From contig JAFRAC010000020.1 in assembly GCA_017405595.1 (NCBI GenBank), positions 1 through 64,000 on the forward strand: a stretch of DNA of 64,000 nt, given 5' to 3'. The translations under genes were made by a program, and so were the position numbers. This DNA is from Thermoguttaceae bacterium (GTDB taxonomy: Bacteria > Planctomycetota > Planctomycetia > Pirellulales > Thermoguttaceae). Under the pieces are notes generated by a model, which was given only the letters and a program-made list of their open reading frames with translations, did no database searches and was not told where the DNA came from. Below, piece by piece: positions 15,797 to 24,567 of this stretch (positions are counted from its first letter, which is position 1; each line of letters starts with the position of its first letter).

Positions 15797-16717
15797 ATGA
15801 GCGAGTTAGAATCTCAAATCAACGAATTTCTCCACTTTCTTAAGGTTGAGAAGAACGCTCCGGCAATGACCCTCAAAAGCTATTCCGAGGATTTGGAAGC
15901 CTGGTTCGATTATACTTTTGAGCTTCACCGGAAACGCGTTCCCCCTATCCGGAATATTCATTCACCGGAGATTCGCGGATACCTTGCGGCGATGAACGGA
16001 GCGGGGTACGCGAAGACGACGGTCGCGCGCCGGATGGCTTCGCTGCGCACCTTTTTCCGGTTCGCGCAGCGGCAGGGGTGGTGCGGCGAAAACCCCGCTT
16101 CCTCGGTTCGGAATCCGAAGATCGGACGGAGTCTCCCGGTTTTTCTTTCGACGTCCGAAATCGAGCGTCTTTTGGACGCGCCGAAACAGACGAACTGGCA
16201 GGGATTGCGGAACCGCGCCATTCTGGAAGTGATCTATTCGGCGGGGCTGCGGGTCGGCGAGTTGGTGGAAATCAATACCGGGGATTTGACCCTTAACGAG
16301 GGGATGGTTTTGGTACGCGGAAAGGGGATGAAAGAACGGTACTGCTTTCTCGGCAGTTATGCCGTTGACGCTCTTCGGGTCTGGCTGAAACTTCGCCCTG
16401 AGATTCTCAAACGGTGCAAACGCCCGCAGGAGGGGGATCCGGTCTTTCTCGGCTCCACGGGGATGCGCATTACGGCGCGGAGCGTCGAGCGGATGGTCGA
16501 CAAATACATCCGGGAAACCGGCCTGAATCAGAAGATCTCGCCCCACTCTCTCCGGCACAGTTTCGCGACACACCTGCTGAACGCCGGAGCCGACATCCGT
16601 GCGATTCAGGAGCTCTTAGGGCACAAAAACCTTGTGACGACTCAAATCTACACCCATGTCAGCACCGAAGCGATGCGCGAGGTTTATCTCAAAGCGCATC
16701 CGCGCAGCCGTCTCTGA
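15797..16717 (+). CDS. xerC: Tyrosine recombinase XerC
   Basis: The 306-residue recombinase has the length of XerC/XerD. Residues 1-100 form the SAM-like core-binding domain (INEFLHFLKVEKNAPAMTLK). The catalytic domain has Arg in SAGLRVGELVEI, Lys in VRGKGMKER, HxxR in SPHSLRHSFATHL, His in LGHKN and the nucleophile Tyr in TTQIYTHV (about residue 285). XerC with XerD resolves chromosome dimers at dif sites. No phage or island genes lie beside it, which favours the housekeeping enzyme over an element-borne integrase. XerC and XerD cannot be separated with certainty by eye. Confidence 0.88.
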   Translation: MSELESQINEFLHFLKVEKNAPAMTLKSYSEDLEAWFDYTFELHRKRVPPIRNIHSPEIRGYLAAMNGAGYAKTTVARRMASLRTFFRFAQRQGWCGENPASSVRNPKIGRSLPVFLSTSEIERLLDAPKQTNWQGLRNRAILEVIYSAGLRVGELVEINTGDLTLNEGMVLVRGKGMKERYCFLGSYAVDALRVWLKLRPEILKRCKRPQEGDPVFLGSTGMRITARSVERMVDKYIRETGLNQKISPHSLRHSFATHLLNAGADIRAIQELLGHKNLVTTQIYTHVSTEAMREVYLKAHPRSRL

Positions 16718-16754
16718 CAGCCGGCGGCCGGTTTTTCGGACGGAAGAATGAGGT

Positions 16755-17534
16755 TTAGGATTTCGGAAGAATGACAACCGGCGGCGGGGGGAATTCGGGG
16801 ATTTGCGCCAAGCCGGGAAAGGTGAGCGTAAATTGCGTACCGCGGCCGACCTCGCTCTGAATGGCGATATGTCCGCCGTGGCCCGCGATGATTTTGCGTA
16901 CGGTCGGAAGGCCAAGACCGGACCCTCCCTGTTTTGTTGAGAAGAAGGGGTCGAAAATCTTTTCAAGCGTTTCGGGTTCCATTCCGCAGCCGGTATCGAT
17001 CAGGTCCAAGGCGACACTTTCGCCCAACGCCCGGGTTCGTATCATGATTTGCCCGCCCTGGCCTTTCATCGCCTGGAGGGAATTGAGCAGAAGGTTGAGA
17101 ATCGCCTGGCGGAATGAACGTTTATCGAGCCGGACTGTCGGCAGGTCCGGGGTGAGGAAGTCGATCAGTTCGACGCCGCTCTCGTCGGCCTGGGGTTTGA
17201 AAAAATGAAGGATGCTCCGGATTTCCTTGTTGATATCGGCAGGGGTCAGTTCGAGATGATGAGCGCGGGTAAAGTGGAGAAACTCGTTGAGGAGGTCTTC
17301 GAGCCGGACCGTCTCGCGCCGCACAACCGCGATCTTTTTGAGAGCCCGCTTTTGCTGCGGCGATTCGGGAAGGTCTTCCATGTCTTCGGCGAGCAAATCC
17401 ATATTCAGCCGGATGGTCGAAAGGGGATTTTTGACTTCGTGCGCCAACCCGCCCGCCAGTTGGGCGATTTCGGAGTACTGTTGGCGCAGCCTCTCCTCGG
17501 CTTCAGATGGATTTGCCGCCTTCTTTTGGGACAT
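16755..17534 (-). CDS. Soluble histidine kinase
   Basis: The 259-residue protein has no membrane segment. After a short coiled-coil-like lead (SEAEERLRQQYSEIAQLAGG) comes the H-box GLAHEVKNPLSTIRLN (about residue 32), an HisKA dimer helix, then the HATPase_c boxes: N in LNLLLNSLQAM, DTGCGM and GGSGLGLPTVRK. This is the core of NtrB-like kinases without a PAS or other sensor. It starts two bases after the pnp stop and is therefore probably co-transcribed with it. No response regulator is encoded in the window. The tail is proline-rich (EFPPPPVV). Confidence 0.85.
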   Translation of the reverse strand: MSQKKAANPSEAEERLRQQYSEIAQLAGGLAHEVKNPLSTIRLNMDLLAEDMEDLPESPQQKRALKKIAVVRRETVRLEDLLNEFLHFTRAHHLELTPADINKEIRSILHFFKPQADESGVELIDFLTPDLPTVRLDKRSFRQAILNLLLNSLQAMKGQGGQIMIRTRALGESVALDLIDTGCGMEPETLEKIFDPFFSTKQGGSGLGLPTVRKIIAGHGGHIAIQSEVGRGTQFTLTFPGLAQIPEFPPPPVVILPKS

Positions 17535-17536
17535 TG

Positions 17537-19669
17537 TCAGTTGTTGCCGCCTTCTTTTTCCTGGAGGAGAACGGCTTTACGGCTCAGCTTGATCCGGTTC
17601 TGTTCGTCGATGGCGAGGACTTTCACTTCCATTTCGTCGCCGACTTTGCAGAACGAGTGAACATCGCTGACGTATTGGTCGGAGAGTTCACTGATATGGC
17701 ATAATCCGTCGCGGCCGGGAAGAATCTCGACGAAAACGCCGAAGTTCTGAATGCTCGCGACGCGGCCTTTGTAGGTTTTGCCGACTTCGACATTGGCGGT
17801 CAGACGGTTGACCTGATCCAATGCGGCCTGGGCGCTGGCTTCATCGTTCGAAGCGATCGAAACGGTACCGTCGTTATCGATTTCGATGGAAGCGCCGGTC
17901 GCTTCCTGAATGCCGCGGATCGTCTTACCGCCGGGGCCGATAAGCAGACCGATTTTGTCTTGGTCGATCGTTGTACGGTAAAGGCGGGGCGCGTAGGGGG
18001 AGATGTCTTCGGCGGGAGAGGGCGCTACGGAGAGCATCTTGCGAAGAATCCCGATGCGGGCTTCCCGGGCCTGCTTTAAGGTCTGCTGGATAATCTCTTT
18101 GGTGATACCGCCGATCTTCAGATCGAGCTGAATGCCGGTGATCCCGTTTTGGGTTCCCGCGACTTTGAAATCCATGTCGCCGAAATGGTCTTCATCGCCC
18201 ATGATGTCGGTGATGGTGATCCACTTTTCGTCGGACTCTTTGACTAAACCGATCGAGATGCCGGCTACCGGATTGGCGATCGGAACCCCTGCCGACATCA
18301 GGCCGAGGGTCGCGCCGCAGACGGTCGCCATGGAACTCGAACCGTTCGATTCGAGAATATCGCTGATCACGCGGATGGTATAGGGGAAGGCTTCTGTGTC
18401 GGGAAGAACCGGTTTGACGCTCCGTTCCGCCAAGGCGCCGTGTCCATATTCGCGGCGGCCGGTTCCGCGGATCGGCTTGCATTCCCCCACCGAGTAGGGG
18501 GGGAAGTTGTAATCGAGCATGAAGCGTTTCGAGTACTCATCGAAAAGGCCGTCGACCCGCTGCTCGTCTTTGGCGGTACCGAGGGTGACGGTGATGAGGG
18601 CCTGAGTCTCGCCGCGCTGGAACACCGCGGAACCGTGAACACGGGGGAGAACGTTAATTCGGCACTCGATGGGACGGACTTCCTTTTGGCCGCGGCCGTC
18701 GAGACGGTCTCCGGCAAGGATGATGTCGCGCACAACGCGGCGTTCAAAATCGTGGAAGGCGACCTCGAACAGTTCGGGGGTATAGAGGTTCTCTTTGCCG
18801 GCGAGCGTGTCCTGCTCGATCTGTTCGGGGGTCGCGACCAAGTCGTCTTTGGCGGCCTGACGGACTTCGGCACAGGCTTCGGCCCGCGCGATCTTCCCCT
18901 CGGTCTTTTTGGCCTTCGTGTAGTCTTTGTAGTATTTCTTCAGGATGGCTTTGTAGAGGGTTTCGGTCGGCGGAGGGGTAAATTCGAGCTTTTCGGGGTT
19001 GACCAGGCCGACCAGGTCGAGCTGGAGCTGGCAAAGCTCTCTGACGTATTTATGAGCTTCCATGATGGCTCCGTAGACTTTCGGTTCGGGGAGTTCGCGG
19101 GCGAACCCTTCGATCATCAGAACGGAGTCAAGGTTTCCCGAAACGACCATATCGAGTTCGCTCGATTCGAGCTGCTCGAAGTTCGGGAACGGAACAAACT
19201 CGCCGTCGATCAGTCCGAGACGCACCGAGGCGAGCGGGCCGCTGAAGGGGACGGGGCTCAGCTGGACGGCGGTCGCGCAGCCGTTCATGGCAATGATATC
19301 GGGGTCGATCGTCTGGTCGCAGGCAAAAACCTGGGCCAGGACCTGGACTTCGTTGAAGAACCCTTCCGGGAAGAGGGGGCGCATCGGCCGGTCGATCAGA
19401 CGGGAGGTCAGAACTTCTTTCAGACCGGGGCGTCCTTCCCGTTTCAGAAAACCTCCCGGGAATTTTCCGGAAGCGGCCATCCGTTCGCGGTAATCACACG
19501 TGAGCGGGAAGAAATCCGCGCCCGGCTTGCTGGGCGCCGTGGTAACGGTACAGAGAAGAACGGTGTCGTCGCACCCGATGAGACAGCTGCCGTGAGCCTG
19601 TTTTGCCAATTCACCTGTTTCGATCCAGAAATTCTTTCCGCCGATAACTTTTTCTACTCGTTGTTTCAT
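17537..19669 (-). CDS. pnp: Polyribonucleotide nucleotidyltransferase (PNPase)
   Basis: The protein has 710 residues, starting MKQRVEKVIGGKNFWIETGE; an upstream in-frame ATG would add 28 unconserved residues. Two RNase PH-like domains are evident (first with FFPLTCDYRERM and RLIDRPMRPLFPEG, second with VLPRVHGSAVFQRGETQALI and FMLDYNFPPYSVGE) and flank an alpha-helical domain. A KH domain (IGPGGKTIRGIQEATG) and an S1 domain (GRVASIQNFGVFVEILPG) close the protein. It degrades RNA 3' to 5' phosphorolytically. The order rpsO-pnp is the classical bacterial arrangement, here with a 435-base gap containing a terminator and a separate promoter. Confidence 0.96.
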   Translation of the reverse strand: MKQRVEKVIGGKNFWIETGELAKQAHGSCLIGCDDTVLLCTVTTAPSKPGADFFPLTCDYRERMAASGKFPGGFLKREGRPGLKEVLTSRLIDRPMRPLFPEGFFNEVQVLAQVFACDQTIDPDIIAMNGCATAVQLSPVPFSGPLASVRLGLIDGEFVPFPNFEQLESSELDMVVSGNLDSVLMIEGFARELPEPKVYGAIMEAHKYVRELCQLQLDLVGLVNPEKLEFTPPPTETLYKAILKKYYKDYTKAKKTEGKIARAEACAEVRQAAKDDLVATPEQIEQDTLAGKENLYTPELFEVAFHDFERRVVRDIILAGDRLDGRGQKEVRPIECRINVLPRVHGSAVFQRGETQALITVTLGTAKDEQRVDGLFDEYSKRFMLDYNFPPYSVGECKPIRGTGRREYGHGALAERSVKPVLPDTEAFPYTIRVISDILESNGSSSMATVCGATLGLMSAGVPIANPVAGISIGLVKESDEKWITITDIMGDEDHFGDMDFKVAGTQNGITGIQLDLKIGGITKEIIQQTLKQAREARIGILRKMLSVAPSPAEDISPYAPRLYRTTIDQDKIGLLIGPGGKTIRGIQEATGASIEIDNDGTVSIASNDEASAQAALDQVNRLTANVEVGKTYKGRVASIQNFGVFVEILPGRDGLCHISELSDQYVSDVHSFCKVGDEMEVKVLAIDEQNRIKLSRKAVLLQEKEGGNN

Positions 19670-20058
19670 TCGACTTTTACTGCTTTCTCTTTCTACAACC
19701 TTACTGACACAGTCTCTGACGCCAAAAATGACGATTCCGGCCGGTTCGTTCACAGTCCGATCTGAATAGGATCACGAAACGCCGAATCGGTTTTGTTTTA
19801 CAGTGAAACCTTGCAGGAAGGAATCCGCGGCTCCGGGCGGGATGCCCGAAGGGGTAAAACAATTTCAACGAAAGAGCCTATCTTTTTACCGGTCCTCACC
19901 GGTTTTATCCACTACAATACTCTAAAAACGCGGGGATGAACAACAGAAAACCCCTCACAGGTTTCCGGCACCAGCCGGAAAGAGAAACCGACACCGCGAA
20001 GAGGAGAATCGAAGACGATGCCAATCTGAAACGATGAGGGTTTCTCGGGCCGATATAA
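19670..20058 (-). other. Long pnp leader region
   Basis: The stretch holds no gene. From the candidate promoter the pnp transcript would have a leader of about 240 bases, containing a hairpin built from ACCGGT-type arms (plus strand TACCGGtcctcACCGGT, 19897-19912). Leaders of pnp are sites of RNase III and PNPase autoregulation in enterobacteria; whether this one is too is unknown. Confidence 0.4.
19914..19943 (-). promoter_or_regulatory. Candidate pnp promoter TTGTTC-18-TATTGT
   Basis: Moderate boxes on the minus strand between the rpsO terminator and pnp. They are needed if the strong terminator after rpsO is efficient. Confidence 0.4.
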
Positions 20059-20096
20059 CTTTTTTGCCGGCACCGAGGCCGGCGCCGGCAAAAAAG
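20059..20096 (-). terminator. Terminator after rpsO (symmetric)
   Basis: Perfect 13-base arms CTTTTTTGCCGGC and GCCGGCAAAAAAG flank a 12-base loop, nine bases after the rpsO stop. The A and T runs on both sides let it work in either direction. Confidence 0.8.
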
Positions 20097-20104
20097 AGGG
20101 AAAT

Positions 20105-20377
20105 TCATTTACGAATGCCGAGTCTCTTGATCAGAGAGGCATAGCGTTCGAGATCAACCTTTTTGAGGTAATCGAGAAGACTGCGGCGGTCGGAAACCAT
20201 TTGCAGAAGACCGCGGCGGGTGGCGAAATCTTTTTTGTTCGCCTTCATGTGCTCGGTCAGGGCGTTAATCTTCTTCGTCAGGAGAGCGACCTGAACTTCG
20301 GGGCTGCCGGTGTCTTCGGCACCGCGGCGATATTCCGCGATGATCGCCTGTTTTTCATCTTTGGTCATGATGGTCAT
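20105..20377 (-). CDS. rpsO: 30S ribosomal protein S15
   Basis: The 90-residue protein starts [20 protein letters not shown] and has the S15 signature region ([22 protein letters not shown], then [20 protein letters not shown]), ending RLGIRK. It binds 16S rRNA early in small-subunit assembly. The start was chosen for AGAGG at the right distance; a longer frame upstream has no S15 similarity. It has its own near-consensus promoter and its own terminator. Confidence 0.97.
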   Translation of the reverse strand: MTIMTKDEKQAIIAEYRRGAEDTGSPEVQVALLTKKINALTEHMKANKKDFATRRGLLQMVSDRRSLLDYLKKVDLERYASLIKRLGIRK

Positions 20378-20495
20378 CGAAAACCTCTTTCTGCTGCGAT
20401 TGCAGTCCGCGCGGAGCGCGTCTGAATCAATGTTCTGTTTGGAATGTCGAGAAATATTCCTTCTGTTAGGGTTGGAAAAACAATACAACAACCTC

Positions 20496-20523
20496 ATTTT
20501 AACTGATATTTGAGTGCTGTCAA
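20496..20523 (-). promoter_or_regulatory. rpsO promoter TTGACA-16-TAAAAT
   Basis: A perfect -35 and a near-consensus -10 on the minus strand, about 120 bases before the rpsO start. The leader could hold S15 autoregulatory structure, as in other bacteria. Confidence 0.75.
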
Positions 20524-20574
20524 TGCCCCGGGCTTCCCGAAAGAGCCTGAAAATGGGTACCGAACCGTTCTTAC

Positions 20575-21546
20575 TCAGCCGAGACCGTTAACGACGTTAC
20601 GGGGTTTTCCGTCGAAAAACGCTTTCACGTTGGCGACCGTTTCGGCCATCAGTCTCAGGCGCGCCTCACGGGTCGCCCAGGCGTTATGCGGGGTGATGAA
20701 ACAGTGGCGAGCCGAAAGGAGCGGTTCGCTTTCGGCGGGGGGCTCGAAAGTGAGGACATCCATCCCCGCGCCGGCCAGTTTTCCGGCGTTGAGCGCATCG
20801 GCAAGCGCATCGGGATCGATCAGCGGCCCGCGCGCGGTGTTGATCAGGAAGGCGGAAGGTTTCATCATTGCCAGGCGCCGCCGGTCGACCATGTGCCGGT
20901 TTTCGGAGGTTAAGGGGCAGTGAAGCGAGACGACGTCGGCGGAAGCGAAAAGATCGTCGAGGGTCACAGACCTGACACCGCCAGTTTCGGTTCCCGGAGT
21001 CAGACTGCGGCTGAACGCGATCACATTCATTCCGAACGCCATGGCGACCTGAGCCACCCGTCTGCCGATGGCGCCGTAACCGACGATGCCGAATGTCTTT
21101 CCGGCGAGTTCGACGAGCGGTTCGCCGTAAAAGGTGAAATCGGGGGCGGAAGTCCAGGCGCCGCCGCGTGTCTTTTCGGTGAAGTAACAGAGAGCCGAAA
21201 CCATGTTCAGCAGATGGGCGAACGTCATCTGAACAACCGATTCGGTACTGTACCCCGGAACATTCGATACCGGAATGCCGCGCTTTCGGGCCGCTTCGGT
21301 GTCGATCGGATTCACGCCGGTTGCCAGAACGCTGATCAGGCGGAGATCGGGGAGCGCGGCGATCGTTTCGGAAGAGAAGGGGACTTTGTTGGTGAGCGCC
21401 ACCGCCGCGCCTGCGGCACGGGGGATGATCTCTTCGGCCGGGGTACGGTCGTAGACGGTCACCTCGCCGAGTTCTTCCAAGGCTTCCCAGGAAAGATCGC
21501 CCGGGTTGAGCGTCCAGCCGTCGAGTACAACGATTTTTCGATTCAT
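20575..21546 (-). CDS. D-2-hydroxyacid dehydrogenase
   Basis: The 323-residue protein belongs to the D-isomer-specific 2-hydroxyacid dehydrogenase family (hydroxypyruvate reductase/glycerate dehydrogenase type). It has the NAD site [16 protein letters not shown] (about 145-160), the substrate-binding Arg in [13 protein letters not shown], the Glu in LTFEPP, and the catalytic His in [10 protein letters not shown] (about 285). The N-terminal catalytic half shows [10 protein letters not shown] and [15 protein letters not shown]. It is monocistronic as far as seen and is divergent from the CoA-ligase-like gene. Confidence 0.88.
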   Translation of the reverse strand: MNRKIVVLDGWTLNPGDLSWEALEELGEVTVYDRTPAEEIIPRAAGAAVALTNKVPFSSETIAALPDLRLISVLATGVNPIDTEAARKRGIPVSNVPGYSTESVVQMTFAHLLNMVSALCYFTEKTRGGAWTSAPDFTFYGEPLVELAGKTFGIVGYGAIGRRVAQVAMAFGMNVIAFSRSLTPGTETGGVRSVTLDDLFASADVVSLHCPLTSENRHMVDRRRLAMMKPSAFLINTARGPLIDPDALADALNAGKLAGAGMDVLTFEPPAESEPLLSARHCFITPHNAWATREARLRLMAETVANVKAFFDGKPRNVVNGLG

Positions 21547-21687
21547 TTTTGACCTTTCGTCGTTTTTTGGGAATGGGGCTGCAGCGGCAGTTCTTCTCCG
21601 CGGTTCCCGTTATTTTAAATAGACGGGGGGATTCTTTCCAGTCCCGGCCGGTGCGGCAAAATCGTATTCCCGCGGGCGCTCGGGGAC

Positions 21688-21716
21688 TGGACAATTGTTG
21701 GGACTGTTCCTATAAT
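21688..21716 (+). promoter_or_regulatory. Promoter TGGACA-17-TATAAT
   Basis: A perfect -10 box about 100 bases before the CoA-ligase-like start, with a five-of-six -35 at optimal spacing. Confidence 0.55.
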
Positions 21717-21816
21717 TTGACGGAATCCCGTTGGAACGGGCTTATCCGCCGTTTTTCGGAGGGTGCCGTCTCCGCAAGAATCATTTGTTTTCTCTAACAT
21801 CAAAAAGGCTGCCGCC

Positions 21817-23100
21817 ATGTCAACCTGTTCCCCCTACTTCAATCCCGCCGCCGAAACCATGTCGCAGGACGAAATCCTTGCGCTTCAGAACCGGAAGCTC
21901 AAAGAGGTTGTCGCCTACGTCTATAAGAACAACACGATTATGCGCGGTCTGCTCGACCAGGCCGGAGTGATTCCGGAGGACTTTCGGGGGATCGAGGATG
22001 TCGCGAAACTGCCGATTATCACCAAAGAGACGTTCCGTACGACCTACCCGCTCGGTCTTTGCTGCCGTCCGAAAGAGGAGCTGCGCGAGATGCATATGTC
22101 GAGCGGCTCGACCGGAACCCCTGTGGTGATGGGGTATACCCCGAACGATCTGCGGCAATGGGCCGAGTGCATGGCGCGCTGCTACCGCATGGCGGGGGGA
22201 TATCCGAATGACGTGGTTCAGATCACCCCCTCGTTCGGCCTGTTTAACGGCGGGTTCGGGATGTATCACGGCGCGCGGATGGCGGAACTCTTTGTGATTC
22301 CGACCGGTTCCGGAAATACCGAGCGGCAGGTGAAACTTGCCCGTGACTTCAAAACCAAGATTCTGACCGCGGTTGTCTCCTACTCGATCCGCATTGCCGA
22401 GGTGATGAATCGGCTGGGGATCGAACTGCCCGATCTGAAAGTCGGCATCTTCGGCGCGGAATCACTCACCAAATCGATGACGAAACGGATTTCTTCGGAA
22501 CTCAATATCGAGGCGTTCAATATTTACGGCATGACCGAAACCGGCGGGGTCGGAACGCTCGGCTGCGACTGCGGCGACCATTCGGGGATCCATGTCTGGG
22601 AAGACCAGTACTATCTGGAAGTCGTCGATCCGGCAACGAAAGCGCCTCTTCCGGACGGGGAACTCGGAGAACTTCTCGTGACCTCGCTGACACGCGAGGC
22701 GATCCCGGTACTCCGCTATAAAACGGGGGATCTGACCCGGATCGTCTCCCGCCGGAAGTGCGCTTGCGGACGGACCCATATCAAAATCGACAACATCGCC
22801 GGGCGAACCGATGATATGCTGATCATTAAAGGGGTCAACTTCTTCCCCGCCCAAGTGGAACAGGCCCTTCTTGAAATTCCGGGGGTTCACCCGCACTATC
22901 AGATTGTGATTGAAGAGACCGCGGGAGTAAAGGATATCCGCGTCAACGTTGAGGCCGAAGAGGGGGTGACCGGCTATACCGTTGCCAAGCACCTCAAAGA
23001 ACGGCTCGGTTTTTCGCCGAAAGGGGACGTCTTCAAACCGGGCACGCTTCCGCGGCAAGAAGGGAAAGCGGTTCGCGTTATCTTCAAGAATAACGACTAG
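21817..23100 (+). CDS. Phenylacetate-CoA-ligase-like AMP-forming enzyme
   Basis: The 427-residue adenylate-forming enzyme has the size and order of the PaaK family: SSGSTGTPVVMGYTPND (the phosphate loop, about 102-118), FGAESLTKSM, the YGMTETGG motif at about 245, and the hinge region RYKTGDLTRIV (about 305). A small C-terminal domain contains GVNFFPAQVEQALLEIPG. A four-Cys-like patch (CGCDCG, then CACGRTH) fits PaaK-like members. It would make an aryl- or acyl-CoA from acid, ATP and CoA. The acid is unknown, since no phenylacetate catabolism genes are nearby. Its stop overlaps the converging oxidoreductase by four bases. Confidence 0.83.
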   Translation: MSTCSPYFNPAAETMSQDEILALQNRKLKEVVAYVYKNNTIMRGLLDQAGVIPEDFRGIEDVAKLPIITKETFRTTYPLGLCCRPKEELREMHMSSGSTGTPVVMGYTPNDLRQWAECMARCYRMAGGYPNDVVQITPSFGLFNGGFGMYHGARMAELFVIPTGSGNTERQVKLARDFKTKILTAVVSYSIRIAEVMNRLGIELPDLKVGIFGAESLTKSMTKRISSELNIEAFNIYGMTETGGVGTLGCDCGDHSGIHVWEDQYYLEVVDPATKAPLPDGELGELLVTSLTREAIPVLRYKTGDLTRIVSRRKCACGRTHIKIDNIAGRTDDMLIIKGVNFFPAQVEQALLEIPGVHPHYQIVIEETAGVKDIRVNVEAEEGVTGYTVAKHLKERLGFSPKGDVFKPGTLPRQEGKAVRVIFKNND

Positions 23101-24539
23101 CTCTTCTTTTTGAGCTCTTTGAGCTTTTGCGCGTCTTCGTGCGTTTTGTAGTACGGGTCGAGCGGGAAACAGCCTGAGACCAAGCCGGCCCGCGGCGCGT
23201 TTGTACAGTCGCCGAACGTGCGGCAGATCTTGTGCCGGTCGAGCGGCCGGCCGGCGAGCGCATCGGCACAGAGGGTTGGGTAGCAGAGCGCCATTCGGCC
23301 GATTCCGATAAAGTCGGCATCGCCGGCGGCCAGAATCCCTTCTCCCGCCAAAGGAAGGTATTCCTGGAGGTAGGTCATGCCGGAGGTGACAAAGGCCATC
23401 CCGGGGCATGCGGCTTTAACGGCGCGGACCGCCCGGATCTGACGCGCCGCGCCGGCAAGCGGATCTTCGGGCGGAAGATAGCCGTCACTGACCGCGTATG
23501 CGGCCGGACGCTGAATGTGGGGGACATAATAGGGGGAACCGAGGGTGGCGCAAACGAGACGAATCCCAAGTTCCCGGGCCATTTTGACGAACGCGATCGG
23601 TTCGGCGGGGTCGAGCCCCAGACCGGTTCCGTCGCCGCCGAACGCGAAAAGGTAGGGGTTTTCGGCGGTATGCCGGGCAACCGGTTCCCCGGTTCCGTCC
23701 GGGCCTTTGGCAAAGGGAATCATATCGCCGAGACTCAGGCGGACGGCGATATCGAGATCGGGCGTCTGCGACTTGATCCCTTCGACAATTTCCCGAAAAA
23801 AGCGGGTCCGGTTCTCAAACGAGCCGCCGTATTTGCCGGGACGTGTGTGCGCCGAAAGGAACTCGTGCCCCAGGTAGCCGTGGGCGCACTTGATGTCGAC
23901 GAAATCGAAACCCGCTTCCCGCGCCAAGTGCGCGGCTTCGTGAAACTTTTCGATGATTCCCTCAACCTCGCCATCGGAAAGAACGTTTTGAGCCGAACAG
24001 CCGAACTTCGGGTCGAGATACGGGTGCTGGTAGGCGGTGCGGGATTCGAGTTTGGCGTCGCTGTTCGGTTTGCTGAACCGTCCGGAATGGGTCAGCTGGA
24101 GACCGACCATCGGCGGATCTCCGAAAAGGTCCTGATGCCTTCGGACCATCTCGGCGCGCAGGTCTCCGATCGGCCCGACCGTTTCAGGCGTGAGGGTCAT
24201 TTGCCGTGTGTTGGCTTTCCCCTCTTTCATGACCGCCGCGGCCTCGCAGCCGAAGATCAGTTTCGCGCCGCTTTCGGCAAAGCGCAGCCAACGGCGGCGC
24301 GCCGAAGCGCTCGGCGCCCCGCTGGGAAGGCAATCCCATCCCTCCATCGGCAGAATCGCCCAACGGTTCGGGATTTCGCGGGACCGGCCGGTGATCGCGC
24401 TTTGATATTGAAACGGCACCTTAAAGGGGGATTCCGCCGCCGGAGCGTCGGGGATCGGAATGTCGGCGCCGATTTCGGCCAGGCGGGCGCGCAGTTCCGC
24501 CGGGGACTTGAAGGAAGCAATCTTGCGAAACTCGATCAT
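23097..24539 (-). CDS. NADH:flavin oxidoreductase, old yellow enzyme family
   Basis: The protein has 480 residues, starting MIEFRKIASFKSP. The FMN-binding TIM barrel shows PMEGWDC early, QLTHSGRFSKP at about 178, and a VDIKCAHGYLGHEFLSAHTR segment with the conserved catalytic HxxH-like region. Later come NRTRFFREIVEGI and, near the end, GDADFIGIGRMALCYP followed by a Cys-rich region (CRTFGDCTNAPRAGLVSGC). In larger relatives that region binds an Fe-S cluster. Unlike 2,4-dienoyl-CoA reductase it lacks the C-terminal FAD/NAD domain. It starts 28 bases after the rhamnosidase stop and is probably in its operon. Confidence 0.85.
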   Translation of the reverse strand: MIEFRKIASFKSPAELRARLAEIGADIPIPDAPAAESPFKVPFQYQSAITGRSREIPNRWAILPMEGWDCLPSGAPSASARRRWLRFAESGAKLIFGCEAAAVMKEGKANTRQMTLTPETVGPIGDLRAEMVRRHQDLFGDPPMVGLQLTHSGRFSKPNSDAKLESRTAYQHPYLDPKFGCSAQNVLSDGEVEGIIEKFHEAAHLAREAGFDFVDIKCAHGYLGHEFLSAHTRPGKYGGSFENRTRFFREIVEGIKSQTPDLDIAVRLSLGDMIPFAKGPDGTGEPVARHTAENPYLFAFGGDGTGLGLDPAEPIAFVKMARELGIRLVCATLGSPYYVPHIQRPAAYAVSDGYLPPEDPLAGAARQIRAVRAVKAACPGMAFVTSGMTYLQEYLPLAGEGILAAGDADFIGIGRMALCYPTLCADALAGRPLDRHKICRTFGDCTNAPRAGLVSGCFPLDPYYKTHEDAQKLKELKKKS

Positions 24540-24567
24540 GGGGAGATCCTGATTTTTTGGAGGATGG

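Noticed and set aside
15797-16717. xerC considered as a phage or island integrase
   Set aside because: Length and motifs fit housekeeping XerC/XerD, and no mobile-element genes are next to it.
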